A stretch of DNA of 64,000 bases from Streptomyces sp. NBC_00554 (GCF_041431135.1 NZ_CP107799.1:8758501-8822500), one strand, 5' to 3'. Shown: positions 32,611 through 41,566, numbered from the stretch's first letter. The notes: generated from the letters alone by a model not told the origin. Translations and numbers: made by a program.

Positions 32611-34332
32611 TCAGCGGGACTTGGCGGGAAGGCTGGTGTGCTGGGTCGGGCGCTGTGTAGCACCGCGGGCGGCGGTGGGCGCGGTGGCAGTGTGCTCGGG
32701 CATGGCGGAGGCGTCGGCGGGCAGATCGGCAATGCGTCGCAGCCTCCACACGAGCACGTCGCTTGTGGAGTCGGCGGTGTCCAACTCCCGTCCCTCGGCG
32801 GCCACGGCCAGGAGCGACGCTGGGTCGTGCCCGGCGCTCTCGACGTCGGCGAGGGTGGCGGCCAGTGCGTACCAGCCCGGCTCGGTGAGGATCTGCCCGG
32901 CCAGCTCCGGCACTGCCTGGCGCAGGTAGGCGGTCTGCTTGCGCTGCAGGGGCTGGGACAGGCGCCGACCGCGCTGGTGCATGACGCCCAGGGACATCGG
33001 CGCGGCGGCTTGGTAGGCGGCGCGCAGGTGCTCGGCGGCCTCGCGGGCAGCAGCGGCCTGCTGGGCGTGCTCCTTCTTCCCGTGCCAGTGGGCGGCGGAG
33101 GTGACGAGGAAGATCGCCATGTCGATCAACATGGCGGTGGTGGCGCCCTCCTCTCCGCGGCCGAGTGCCGGCCCTCCGTAGACGAGGTCGCGGGCGGCTT
33201 GTCGTAGGCCACGGTCGTGGCCTCGTTCGGCCTGGATGTGAGAGCGGGAGGCCCGTTCGAACGCCCAAGCGGCATCACGTAGTTCGCGGCGGGTGTGTGC
33301 GGCCGAGGTCTTGGCGAGCGCGTCGAGCATCTCGCCGCCCGCGGCGATCAGGGCGGCGATCTGCCCATCGTCGCCCTGGTCGATGATGAGTACGGCCTGC
33401 CAGGACGCCGACGTCGCCTGGCGTCGCGCGGTCGACGGGCTGACACGCGCCGAGCCGGAGGAGCGGTCGGTGGCGGTGTCGGGGCCGTGGCCGACGGCGT
33501 TACCTGACCACCGTTCGCGGATGCGGGGCAAGGAGAGGTCAGGGGCGAGTTTCGAGCCGGGAAAGAACACGGGCTCGCCGTCCTTGTTGAGGTCCTCGGG
33601 GAGGGCGACCTTGTAGCCGAGGAGGTCGCCGGAGGGCGCGACGCGCTTGTGGACCAGAACGCCGGTGGCGGCCAGGCGGTCGAAGAACTCCCCTTCGCTT
33701 TCGACGCCGGCGACGGCGCGGCGCACGGTCTCGCGCAGTTCCTCGCGAGCGGGCCGCTCTCGGCCTTGGCGTTCGGCCTTGTGGCGTTCGGCGCTGGTGG
33801 GCCTCCTGGCGGCGGTGCCATCCCCCGGATTGACCCGCTGCAAGTCGTATTCGGCCTCGATGAGACGGGCCTCGGCCTGGGCGCGTTTGCCGGAGCGGTG
33901 GTGGTTGGGACGGCGGCCGTCCTCGCGCACGAGGGTAGCGATGATGTGGATGTGGTCATCGGCATGGCGGACGGCCGCCCAGCGGCAGCCAGCTCCGTCG
34001 TCGGGATCGATACCGGTCGCGGCCACCATGCGGTGGGCGATCTGCCTCCATTCCTCGTCGGTCAGGATGCGGTCCTCGGCGGCGTTTCGTACCGACAGAT
34101 GCCACACGTGCTTCTCGGGGCGCTGGTCTGGTTCGAGGAGTTGCAAGGGCTGGTCGAGGAGTTGCTGGAGGTCCCTCTTTGTCGCGCCCGGGTCACGGCC
34201 GGGGTCGGGGGCCATGCCGTCGAAGGAGGCGACCAGGTGGGGGTCGATGTGCTCCTCGCGGGTGCCCTTGCCGTAGAGATAGTTGAGCAGGCCGAGGGTC
34301 TTGCTGCCCTGCTTGTGGACCTGGGGGATCAA
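32611..34332 (-). CDS. Relaxase (MobA/VirD2-like)
   Basis: 573 residues from TTG 34332, overlapping mobC by TTGA. The N-terminal relaxase domain has MIPQVHKQGSKTLGLLNYL, HVWHLSVRNAAEDRIL and the metal-binding motif VRHADDHIHIIATL (HxDxxHxH). The C-terminal 300 residues are helical and Ala/Arg rich. It nicks DNA at oriT during mobilization. It is last in the minus-strand mobilization operon. No coupling ATPase or type IV secretion genes are in the window, so this is a mobilizable rather than self-transmissible set. Confidence 0.88.
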   Translation of the reverse strand: MIPQVHKQGSKTLGLLNYLYGKGTREEHIDPHLVASFDGMAPDPGRDPGATKRDLQQLLDQPLQLLEPDQRPEKHVWHLSVRNAAEDRILTDEEWRQIAHRMVAATGIDPDDGAGCRWAAVRHADDHIHIIATLVREDGRRPNHHRSGKRAQAEARLIEAEYDLQRVNPGDGTAARRPTSAERHKAERQGRERPAREELRETVRRAVAGVESEGEFFDRLAATGVLVHKRVAPSGDLLGYKVALPEDLNKDGEPVFFPGSKLAPDLSLPRIRERWSGNAVGHGPDTATDRSSGSARVSPSTARRQATSASWQAVLIIDQGDDGQIAALIAAGGEMLDALAKTSAAHTRRELRDAAWAFERASRSHIQAERGHDRGLRQAARDLVYGGPALGRGEEGATTAMLIDMAIFLVTSAAHWHGKKEHAQQAAAAREAAEHLRAAYQAAAPMSLGVMHQRGRRLSQPLQRKQTAYLRQAVPELAGQILTEPGWYALAATLADVESAGHDPASLLAVAAEGRELDTADSTSDVLVWRLRRIADLPADASAMPEHTATAPTAARGATQRPTQHTSLPAKSR

Positions 34333-34946
34333 GCCGCCCCGCCCTCTTGCCGGTTGGCGACCCGGTCAGCCGCATCCTTCACCGACTTGGCCACGCGCTG
34401 AATGTCGGCGATGACGGCCGTCAGGTGAGGTACCTCGCCACCGGAGTTGAGGGCCTTGGCGACCTGGTTGAGGTTGCTGCCAGCCCAGCCGAGCTGGCGG
34501 CGCATGGCGAACAGCTCAGTGAGCACATCGCGTTCGGTGGCAATGGCCACGGCGGTGCGCGACTGATCGCGGGCCATAGCCAGGCCGGCGTAAGCGAGGA
34601 AGCCCGCCGTGCTCATGCCGACGGCGTCTGCGCCCGCCTGGATGAGAGCGTGCTCAGGTTCGTTGAGGCGGACACTGTGGGCGCGACGCTGGGTCTTGTC
34701 ACGCGGGCGCGACTTCCCCTTGGACCGCCCCGTACGGGTGGGCCTTGGCTGCGATCCGCCCTCGGTCGCAGCCTTCCCGTCCGGCGCCCCCTGGCGCTGG
34801 TCGGGCCCCGCCACCCCTGGGGCGGGGTCTGGTTCGGACACTCCCCCCGCGGGGGAGTGTCCGAACCTCCATCTTGCTCGCGCCGAGGCCGAGTTGGCTT
34901 CCGGCTCACCGTGCGCGGGAGTGGGGTCTGTCGTCGGGTTCGTCAT
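34329..34946 (-). CDS. mobC: MobC-family mobilization protein
   Basis: 205 residues from ATG 34946. The N-terminal half is disordered. The C-terminal half has RRAHSVRLNEPEHALIQAGA (ribbon-helix-helix-like) and GSNLNQVAKALNSGGEVPHL, the MobC signature. MobC assists relaxase nicking at oriT. It overlaps both neighbours (ATGA upstream, TTGA downstream). The gene contains strong palindromes at 34806-34868. Confidence 0.85.
   Translation of the reverse strand: MTNPTTDPTPAHGEPEANSASARARWRFGHSPAGGVSEPDPAPGVAGPDQRQGAPDGKAATEGGSQPRPTRTGRSKGKSRPRDKTQRRAHSVRLNEPEHALIQAGADAVGMSTAGFLAYAGLAMARDQSRTAVAIATERDVLTELFAMRRQLGWAGSNLNQVAKALNSGGEVPHLTAVIADIQRVAKSVKDAADRVANRQEGGAA
34806..34868. other. Paired palindromes inside mobC (candidate oriT)
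   Basis: GCCCCGCC...GGGCGGGG and, next to it, GGTTCGGACACTCCCC (from about 34832) with the mirrored GGGAGTGTCCGAACC form two adjacent hairpins, the second nearly perfect over 37 bp. Palindromes next to relaxase genes often mark oriT. Coding location within mobC is unusual, so the assignment is tentative. Confidence 0.4.
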
Positions 34947-35284
34947 CGGGCGTGGTTCCTCCTGGTGCGGATGTCGTGCTGGATTTCGGCGGCCAGGTCG
35001 ACCACGGCGGTCGGGTCGTCCAGGAGTTGGACGGGGGATTCGGCGCGGTGCTGGAAGAGCCACTGGCCGGTGGGGGCCAGCACGGCTGCGTGCAGGAGCT
35101 GGTGGCGTACGAGCACCTCCGCCCAGGAGGCGGCCTCGGCGGTGGACGGTGTGTGCGTACGCGGGTGACGGCCAGGAATGGCGATCCCTCCAGTGCGGGG
35201 GCGGTGGCCCGGCCGGGGCCGGGCCACCTGGAGGGCAGGCGGAAGCAGGCGCTTGACCTGCTTGTTTGCGGGCGTCAGCCGCAC
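34943..35284 (-). CDS. Small protein of the mobilization operon
   Basis: 113 residues from GTG 35284. WAEVLVRHQLLHAAVLAPTG, QWLFQHRAESPVQLLDD and AVVDLAAEIQHDIR give a helical C-terminus. It overlaps mobC by ATGA and the upstream gene by 10 nt. No family recognised. Confidence 0.65.
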   Translation of the reverse strand: MRLTPANKQVKRLLPPALQVARPRPGHRPRTGGIAIPGRHPRTHTPSTAEAASWAEVLVRHQLLHAAVLAPTGQWLFQHRAESPVQLLDDPTAVVDLAAEIQHDIRTRRNHAR

Positions 35285-35466
35285 TCGGGGCAGCGATCGA
35301 GGTGCCGGTTCAAGGCCCGCGCCATGTTCCGTTTCACCGAGACGGCGTTCTTCGCGCTGGTCTTCGCCGGCGCGGATCCCTGGTGACGCTCGGCGTGACC
35401 GCGCAGGAAGCGGATGTCCCGCTCGAAGCCGGTCTTGATGTGCGCGAAGCGCTGGCAGGTCTTCAC
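35275..35466 (-). CDS. 63-residue basic protein of the mobilization operon
   Basis: GTG start overlapping the upstream membrane-protein stop (GTGA). Lys/Arg/His rich (FERDIRFLRGHAERHQGS), ending HLDRCPECG, a CxxC that could bind zinc. It is in the gap-free operon and so is likely real despite its size. Confidence 0.6.
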   Translation of the reverse strand: MKTCQRFAHIKTGFERDIRFLRGHAERHQGSAPAKTSAKNAVSVKRNMARALNRHLDRCPECG

Positions 35467-37163
35467 CGGGCGGTACTCCTCGTCGTGGTGGTGCCCGCCT
35501 CGACGCGGAGCCGCTGCAGAACCGGTGTCAGGCGCTCGTTACGGCCGCCCTGGAGCTTCTGGGCGCGGAGAATTCCCCGGAGCTGAACCCGGGTGAGGGA
35601 CTCGTTTCCGTCGCGCTCCAGCACCGCGGGCACGTGGGGACGGACCCGCTCGACCATCTCCTCGACGGTCAGCTGCGGCTGCTTCCGGGACCGCTTGGAC
35701 TGACCACCCCGCGGCTGGTTCCGGGGCGACTTAGCCTTCGGCTTCCGCCGTACGGGGACGGTGTGGGGACGGTCCCCGTCGGGCTCGGTCCCCGTTTCGG
35801 TGTCGGGGTGTTCGCGGTCCCCGTCGTTGTTGGGGGCGGTGTGGGGACGGTCCCCGCCCGGTTCGGTATCCGGGTGCTCCCGACCCTCGTCGCCGCCGGG
35901 GATGGCAGCCGGGGACGGGCCTATGCCCCCCTGAGCTGCGGCTTCGTGCACACTCGCGGCTTTGCCGCTCGGACCGTCGTCAGCGTCTTCGGTCCCGGGA
36001 GGCGCGGTGTCCTGGTCCCCGATCGCTGCTGCTTCGCCCGCGCTCAGCGGGCTCGAGCCGGGCTCATTGGCTCGGTCCCCGTTGCCGACGGCGTCCGGGT
36101 GGGGACGGTCCCCCTCGGGCTCGTGTCCCGTCCCCGGTTCCGTACGCTCCCCGTCCGGCCGGTCCCCGATCGGTGCGGTGCTTCGGGGACCGTCGTCGGA
36201 GACCGCGCTCAGCCACGGACTCGCCTGCCTCTCGTTCGCCGGCCGCGTCACGACGGACGCAGCGAGCGGGAACCGGTCCCCGCGATCGGCGTCCTGGTCG
36301 CGCGCGGGCTGAATCCAGGGCGACGGCAGGGCCACGGTGGCGAGCGCCGTGGCGTGCCGGCGGGCGGCCAGTTGCTCCAGGAGCGCACGGCGCTGCTGCG
36401 GGTCGGTGCCGACACCGGATCGCGCGAGAGACGACTGGAGCCGACGCGTGATTTTGCTACCGCGGCCGTTCTCACGCTCCTTCTCGGGTATCCCGGCCAG
36501 CAGGGAGGCAAGTGCCACGGCCCGTCGAGTCGCGCGGTCTTTGGTGATTTGCGCGGCATCGCGGTTGCGGGTGGCGACGCCCAGGCGCGAGAGGAGACGC
36601 TCACGCACTTCACGTCCGAGCGTGGCCAGGAGCCCCTGGGAGGCGGCGTCCGGCTTGTGCAGCCGCAGCTCGATGCCCATGGCTAGGTGCCAGAGCACGG
36701 CCGCCATGACTGGGCCGACGAAGGCCCGCACGGTCCCGCCCACCGTGCCGGACTCGGCGTACGCCGGGATGACCTGCACCCCGGTGATCACCCAGACCAG
36801 GCCGCCCGGCAGGCCGGGGGCTCCCTGGGTCTTCAGGTTCTGCCGGGCCATCAGCGCGGTCGCGAACAGCGCCAGCTCGGCCGCGCTGAACATCATGCCC
36901 CGCTCCACCGTGCCGGCCATGTCGAGGTAGTCGGCGGCGAACCGCCAGCTGGTATCGGCGCTGTAGGCGGTGCAGTTGAGGGCGGCGACGGCCGCGACCC
37001 AGACTGCGGGGGTGCCAGCGCGCGGGCCGCCCGCCCAGGCCCGGTTACGCCGGACCGACCATCCGGCCAGCAACATGGCGAGCACAGCGACGCCGGCGAC
37101 GGCTGCGACGAGGTGGACGCGCTCGATGCCGGAGGGGAGGGACATGGCGATGGGGTGAGTCAT
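35463..37163 (-). CDS. Mobile-element membrane protein with Asp/Arg/Pro repeat tail
   Basis: 566 residues from ATG 37163 (the longer opening to 38024 overlaps other genes and is not used). The N-terminal 190 residues contain about four TM segments (LVAAVAGVAVLAMLLAGW; ELALFATALMA; LVWVITGVQVIPAY; AVLWHLAMGIEL). A middle cytoplasmic part is followed by a repetitive GDRPHT/EHPDTE tail and a C-terminal domain (LTVEEMVERVRPHVP, LTRVQLRGILRAQ) that looks like a winged helix. This layout is common in Streptomyces integrative elements, often annotated as conjugation-associated; a role in DNA transfer is inferred from context. Confidence 0.7.
   Translation of the reverse strand: MTHPIAMSLPSGIERVHLVAAVAGVAVLAMLLAGWSVRRNRAWAGGPRAGTPAVWVAAVAALNCTAYSADTSWRFAADYLDMAGTVERGMMFSAAELALFATALMARQNLKTQGAPGLPGGLVWVITGVQVIPAYAESGTVGGTVRAFVGPVMAAVLWHLAMGIELRLHKPDAASQGLLATLGREVRERLLSRLGVATRNRDAAQITKDRATRRAVALASLLAGIPEKERENGRGSKITRRLQSSLARSGVGTDPQQRRALLEQLAARRHATALATVALPSPWIQPARDQDADRGDRFPLAASVVTRPANERQASPWLSAVSDDGPRSTAPIGDRPDGERTEPGTGHEPEGDRPHPDAVGNGDRANEPGSSPLSAGEAAAIGDQDTAPPGTEDADDGPSGKAASVHEAAAQGGIGPSPAAIPGGDEGREHPDTEPGGDRPHTAPNNDGDREHPDTETGTEPDGDRPHTVPVRRKPKAKSPRNQPRGGQSKRSRKQPQLTVEEMVERVRPHVPAVLERDGNESLTRVQLRGILRAQKLQGGRNERLTPVLQRLRVEAGTTTTRSTAR
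35755..36200. repeat. GGTCCCCG/GGGGAC-rich repeat coding the repeat tail
   Basis: GGACGGTCCCC and GGTCCCCG recur many times at irregular spacing within the C-terminal coding part of the membrane protein gene, partly self-complementary. Confidence 0.7.
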
Positions 37164-37795
37164 GCGGCCTTTCGAAGTGCGGCGATCAGGGCGTGGGTCT
37201 GCACCTGGCGGGGCACCTGCACCGGCGAGGCAGCCTCCTCGGCGTCGTCGGGCCCGACGTACTCGTCGTCGGCTGGCTCGCCCGGGTCGGCTTGCCCCCA
37301 GTAGCGGTCGCGGTCGGCCACGGCGTGTGCGGCGTTGCGCATCAGGTCGCGCGCCCAGTCGAGATCGAGCCGCAGCGCGTAGGCGAGGCGCTCGGGGCTC
37401 CAGCCGCGGACGTAGGCGTGGCGGGTGACGGCTTCGCGCTCGGTGTCGCTGAGGTGGACGTCGCGGCCCTCGAAGGCGGCCTTGACGCGGCTGTAGTCCA
37501 ACCGTTTGTTGACCCGGGCGTGCCAGGGGCGGCGCTCGTCCTCGGTGAGCCCGCCCCACATGCCGTGCCTGATTTCGTTGTCGAGGGCGTAGTCGAAGCA
37601 CGCCTTCTTCACCGGGCAGCTGCCGCAGATCGCCTTGGCCGCGTCGATGGCCGCGCGGTCGCGGGCCGCGTGGAAGAACAGCTCGTCGATCTCCTTGGCC
37701 GGCATGCCGTGGCACCGGCCCCGCTCCTGCCAGCTGTGGTCGGCGATCCCCCGGATCGTCGGGGCGGGGGAGTCGTTGGTGGTGATGTGGCGCAA
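37160..37795 (-). CDS. WhiB-family iron-sulfur regulator
   Basis: 211 residues from TTG 37795 (GGAG 6 nt upstream). The four Cys of the [4Fe-4S] site are present: RGRCHG, then ICGSCPVKKACFDYAL. GMWGGLTEDER is the WhiB G-[VI]-W-G-G turn. It is unusually long for WhiB (typically about 80-130 residues), with a C-terminal extension of about 110 residues. It overlaps the membrane gene by ATGA, so a redox-sensing or sigma-binding regulator is built into the mobilization operon. Confidence 0.88.
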   Translation of the reverse strand: MRHITTNDSPAPTIRGIADHSWQERGRCHGMPAKEIDELFFHAARDRAAIDAAKAICGSCPVKKACFDYALDNEIRHGMWGGLTEDERRPWHARVNKRLDYSRVKAAFEGRDVHLSDTEREAVTRHAYVRGWSPERLAYALRLDLDWARDLMRNAAHAVADRDRYWGQADPGEPADDEYVGPDDAEEAASPVQVPRQVQTHALIAALRKAA

Positions 37796-37935
37796 GGCAG
37801 TCTCCGGAAGTCGCCTCGGTCGGTGCGGGCCGCGCGGCACCGGTGGCGGTGCGGCGGGGCGCTTCGAGGTGGGCTCGGGGTACGGCGCCGGGCCGTACCG
37901 CAGGCGGAACGTTTCTGTGGAGAAGCGGGCTGCGG

Positions 37936-38625
37936 TCAGGCGGCGGACGCCTGGGCCTGCGCAGCCAGGGCGCGGTCGATGCGGCCGGGGTGGGCCGTGG
38001 CGCGTGGTGCGTTGCCCCGGGCACTTCCGTCGAGGGTGATGCGACGGCGGCGGCAGGGCTCGCCCGTCTCGGCGTGACACCAGTCGCACGGCACGCCGAG
38101 GGCGTCGGGACCTCCGGCGGCGATGGCGGCTTCGCGGGCGGCGCGGGCCGGGCGGTAGGGGGCCAACTCGGCGCGTACGGCGGGCGGGATGTAGGAGCCG
38201 ACGGCGGCCAGCTGGTCCTTGAGACCCGGCCGGTGCCGCCCCGCCGTTATCCCGCGGTGCGCCGAGGGGGCGGCCTGCCCGGCGGCCACGGCATCGCGCG
38301 CCGCCAGCAGCTCCGCCCTCCAGGCTTGCGGATGGTCCGGATCGGCCATCGGGGTCGGGTCGGTGTGCCGAGCCAGACGATCGCGGCGGTGCGCGTGCCA
38401 TTCGCGGGCCACGTCGGCCGGCAGGATCGGGTACGGCGACATCACGATGCGCTTGCGGACGATCTCGCGCACGTCCCAGCCCTGGCCGGTCGTCATGGGG
38501 ACGTCGCCGAGCAGCTCGTGCCAGGTGTCGAGCTGGTTGTCGGCCTCGCCCGGGTCGGTGCGGATGAGACGGGGATCCAAGCGGCCGGCGTAGGTGAGTA
38601 CGGCAGCAACTTCGCGGTGGTCCAA
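37936..38625 (-). CDS. Zinc-finger protein of the mobile-element operon
   Basis: 229 residues from TTG 38625 (GGAG 8 nt upstream). The C-terminus CDWCHAETGEPCRRRRITLD with RATAHPGRI matches the CxxCxAxxGxxC...H zinc-finger seen in actinophage and element proteins. The N-terminal 120 residues (TTLDHREVAAVLTYAGRLDP; REIVRKRIVMSPYPILPA) belong to a replication/transfer-type family of Streptomyces elements that I know only as hypothetical. Confidence 0.65.
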   Translation of the reverse strand: MDHREVAAVLTYAGRLDPRLIRTDPGEADNQLDTWHELLGDVPMTTGQGWDVREIVRKRIVMSPYPILPADVAREWHAHRRDRLARHTDPTPMADPDHPQAWRAELLAARDAVAAGQAAPSAHRGITAGRHRPGLKDQLAAVGSYIPPAVRAELAPYRPARAAREAAIAAGGPDALGVPCDWCHAETGEPCRRRRITLDGSARGNAPRATAHPGRIDRALAAQAQASAA

Positions 38626-38630
38626 GGTAG

Positions 38631-39536
38631 TTACTCCGTTCCAGTTCGCTTGTCGACGGCGGCGAGCAGAGCGGCCATGTGCGCTTCGGCGCGGGTCATG
38701 CCGGCCTGTGGCGCGGGGGTGCCGCCGGGCAGGGCGTAGAGGTTCGGCCGCTGGGGTGTGGGGCTGTGCTCGCGGGCGATCCAGCTCCGCCAGTCGGCAG
38801 CCCAGGTCGAGGCGGGACGAGGACCCCACGTAGCGCGGTGATGGCGCCACTTCGCGTCGGCGGCCTGGAGGCCGTGCTCGCCGAGGCGGGCGAGGTGCCC
38901 CTGCTGCTGGGCCCAGGACAGGCTGGCGTCGTCGATCTGCCAGCCCGCGACGGACGTGAGGTCGGCAGCATTTCTGCTGCTGTACCTACGGTTCACCTTC
39001 GGTTCACTACGGTTCTGGGGGTCAGGATCGGACCCGGGCAGGGGTCGGGATCTGACCCGGGGAGGGGTCGCATTCTGACGAGGGGGGTCGGCATCTGACC
39101 CGGTCAGGTTCTGGCGACGGGGGTCGGATTCCGACCCGGTCCTGGGCCAGATGCCGTGCTTGCGCAGCCGCTCGATGTCCAGGTCGGGCACCGGATCGGA
39201 CTCGGCCAGGGGCTCGACGTACGCCTCCGGACCGTCCCCCCGGGCCGCCGCGACCTTGGCCAGCCACGCGGCGGCGCGCGGCAGCCGGTAGACCGTGCTG
39301 TGCTGCGGGCCGTCGAGGTCGTCGAGCACCTCCAGCTCGCCGCTGTCGGCCAGCGCGGCCAAGGCGCCGCGTACGGCGTTGCGGCTGGCGTTCGTACGCT
39401 TCATCAGCGAGGTGAGGGATGCCCAGGCGACGCACTGCTCGTCGGGGACCCGGTCGGCGATCGACAGCAGGACCAGGCGCGCGTTTCCGCGGCTGGCGCT
39501 GGACTCCCACGCCCATTCGCGAGTGTCCCGGCTCAT
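38631..39536 (-). CDS. Winged-helix protein, replication-initiator-like
   Basis: 301 residues from ATG 39536. N-terminal winged helix: RLVLLSIADRVPDEQCVAW then LTSLMKRTNASRNAVRGALA. The C-terminus (GWQIDDASLSWAQQQGHLA; AKWRHHRATWGPR, ADWRSWIARE) resembles DnaT/primosomal C-terminal segments found in phage replication proteins. Likely a replication or regulatory protein of the element. 5 nt separate it from the next gene. Confidence 0.65.
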   Translation of the reverse strand: MSRDTREWAWESSASRGNARLVLLSIADRVPDEQCVAWASLTSLMKRTNASRNAVRGALAALADSGELEVLDDLDGPQHSTVYRLPRAAAWLAKVAAARGDGPEAYVEPLAESDPVPDLDIERLRKHGIWPRTGSESDPRRQNLTGSDADPPRQNATPPRVRSRPLPGSDPDPQNRSEPKVNRRYSSRNAADLTSVAGWQIDDASLSWAQQQGHLARLGEHGLQAADAKWRHHRATWGPRPASTWAADWRSWIAREHSPTPQRPNLYALPGGTPAPQAGMTRAEAHMAALLAAVDKRTGTE

Positions 39537-39688
39537 TGGGTCACCGCCCAAACGGGGCGGACGCCGGGGGCCGGCTCCGACGCGAGGGGGCCGAGCAACC
39601 GGTGCGCGGTCAGGGAGCCAGGCGGCGAAGCGAGGACGGCTGCCGCGCGAGCCGGGGACATCGGCCTTTGGCGCAGGGCAGGCGGCAT
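39533..39688 (-). CDS. 51-residue leader protein of the mobilization operon
   Basis: ATG 39688 with a strong GGAGGAGAGTC site upstream. MPPALRQRPMSPARAAAVLA begins it and VRPVWAVTQ ends it. The stop overlaps the winged-helix gene start (ATGA). The ribosome site and overlap argue it is translated and is the first gene of the operon. No family recognised. Confidence 0.55.
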   Translation of the reverse strand: MPPALRQRPMSPARAAAVLASPPGSLTAHRLLGPLASEPAPGVRPVWAVTQ

Positions 39689-39689
39689 G

Positions 39690-40540
39690 TAAGACTCTCC
39701 TCCGTAGTGAAACCCGCGCCGGTGCGCCTTGTAGGAAAGGACCGGTGCGGTGAAGGTGGGTAAATCTCCGCCCTTGCCGGGGCAGGAGTGCCATTTGGCG
39801 TTCGGCGTCCGGGAGCTACCGCTCCTGGGGCGCCGTCGCTGTTTTCCGGGCTATCTCACGCGGCTGGATCGCGCGTTCCGCATATGGCTCCTAGCGTCGT
39901 CTGTCGCCGGGCGGGGTGCCCTGCGGGGACGACGAACATATGCAGGCCCTGCGGGAAGATCCAGACCTTGCTAAAGGACTCTCTACAATTCGCAGCGGAG
40001 AGCGGCGGCACCTGTGCCTACGGGTGGAGGCAGCGGGTCGCGACACCGGCAGCAGGCTGATCGTCTGGATGTATTCGGAGATTACTTTCGCTGTGCCCCG
40101 CAAGGAGTGTTCTGACCGAGGATCTGTTGTGCCGACTGTGGACGGGCATGGCGGCGAGCGTGCCGGACGAGGGTCTGAGCGCGCTTGCCAAAGCGCAGAC
40201 ACCACGCCGCTCATCTGGTTCCGGGACGCCGGCGTCCAGCGGATCCTTGCGGGAAACCTGCTGCTGAAGAGTCAGATTGCCGCCATGGCCGCGCGGTGAC
40301 GAGAAGGAGCGGCTGTCGGGCGAGCTGAACGGCCGGGGGATGGGCATCTGCGCCATCACCTCGTGGCACTGTCGGCGCACCGAACGCCGGCTGATGACCG
40401 CCCAGTCCCGGCCTTGCAGGGAGGCGGGTGCGGCGGGACTCCGCCCGCTGAAGAGCTTTGAGCGCCACATCGTGCGTCCTGATCTGCTCGCGCCGGAGGG
40501 AGACCGCAAGGTGACGCACGCGGTCGTCGGGGGAGGAGGA
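39690..40540. other. Stretch without a confident gene
   Basis: About 850 bp between the mobilization operon and fabG. It should include the operon promoter (CCGGTGCG occurs twice near 39709-39747). Open frames here (for example 39916-40299, GERRHLCLRVEAAGRDTGSR) lack a ribosome site or recognisable family. It may contain decayed genes. Confidence 0.4.
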
Positions 40541-41263
40541 CTAATGCCCCATGGAGATGCCGCCGTCGACTGGCACCACGGCACCGGTGATGTAGGCGGC
40601 TTCCTCGCTGGCCAGGAAGGCGACGGTGGCGGCGATCTCCTCCGGTTTCGCGATCCGGCCCAGCGGGACGTCACGGAGGATCTCGCTGACGCGGTCGTCG
40701 GAGAGTGCTGCAGCCATGGCGGTGTCGGTCAGGCCAGGGGTCACGATGTTCACGGTGATCCCACGTGAGCCGATCTCGCGGGCCAGCGAGCGGCCGAAGC
40801 CGATCAGGCCCGCCTTTGATGCCGCGTAGTTGGTCTGCCCGGCTTCGCCCTTGAGGGCAACGGCCGAGGACACGAGGATGATCCGGCCGCCGCGCTTGGC
40901 CTTGAGCATGCTGCGGGTGGCTCGCTTGGTGAGCCGGTAGGAGGCGGTGAGGTTGGTCTCCAGAACGGCGGCGAAGTCCTCCTCCGGCATGCGCAGCAGC
41001 AGGTTGTCCCGGGTGATACCGGCGTTGGCCACCAGAACCTCGACCGGGCCCTGGTCGGCCTCGACCTCTTTGAAGGCGCTCTCGACCTGTTCGGGGTCGG
41101 TGATGTCACAGCGCACGGGCATGGCACCGAGGAAGAGGAGGTCGGGATCGGGGTCACCGGTGCGGTAGGTGAAGGCGACCGAGTCGCCGCGCTGGGCGAA
41201 TGCGCGGACCGTGGCCTGCCCGATTCCGCGGTTCCCGCCGATGATCAAAATGGAGCGCGACAT
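40541..41263 (-). CDS. fabG: 3-oxoacyl-ACP reductase-type SDR
   Basis: 240 residues. Rossmann nucleotide-binding motif GGNRGIGQA, NAG motif (LVANAGITRDNLLLRM), catalytic Ser and YxxxK in ILVSSAVALKG and TNYAASKAGLIGF. Typical FabG length and C-terminus (GAVVPVDGGISMGH). It is divergent from a MmyB-type regulator over about 300 bp, the usual regulator-reductase pairing, so it is probably controlled by it. An isolated copy, not in a fatty-acid operon. Confidence 0.85.
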   Translation of the reverse strand: MSRSILIIGGNRGIGQATVRAFAQRGDSVAFTYRTGDPDPDLLFLGAMPVRCDITDPEQVESAFKEVEADQGPVEVLVANAGITRDNLLLRMPEEDFAAVLETNLTASYRLTKRATRSMLKAKRGGRIILVSSAVALKGEAGQTNYAASKAGLIGFGRSLAREIGSRGITVNIVTPGLTDTAMAAALSDDRVSEILRDVPLGRIAKPEEIAATVAFLASEEAAYITGAVVPVDGGISMGH

Positions 41264-41566
41264 GAAGATCCCTTACACGAGTCAACTGAGTTAGTTCGCC
41301 GTCGCGGAGATCGCCTCGCCGTGGCGGTGCCAGTGACAGTAGGGCGTCGCTGTGGGATTCAAAGGAACGCAAAGGTCGTGCTTATCCTGGGGGTGGGAAC
41401 TGACAGTTCCCACTGCCCGGTGAAGGTACTTTGTGCTCCGAATGCTGGACACGATGCACGACGTCAACTCCCTTGCGCGCAGGCAGCGATGTGCTGAATG
41501 GTCGGCGGGAAATGGATGTCGTGAATACACAGGGAATGTGACCTGGGTCTCAATGGCTGTCGTTAT
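41264..41566. promoter_or_regulatory. Divergent fabG/MmyB-regulator intergenic region
   Basis: About 300 bp. AACTGAGTT at about 41284-41292, within GTCAACTGAGTTAGTTC, is an imperfect palindrome 20 bp upstream of fabG and could be the operator of the divergent regulator. Confidence 0.35.

Noticed and set aside
35463..38024. 853-codon version of the membrane protein
   Set aside because: It would overlap WhiB and part of the zinc-finger gene. ATG 37163 overlaps the WhiB stop as ATGA and begins at a proper membrane domain.
32611..39688. Self-transmissible conjugative element
   Set aside because: Relaxase and MobC are present, but no TraB/FtsK-type translocase, VirB4 or coupling protein is visible in the window, so only mobilization is supported.
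39891..40300. Open frames between the mobilization operon and fabG
   Set aside because: Competing frames on both strands lack ribosome sites and recognisable motifs; not supported as genes.
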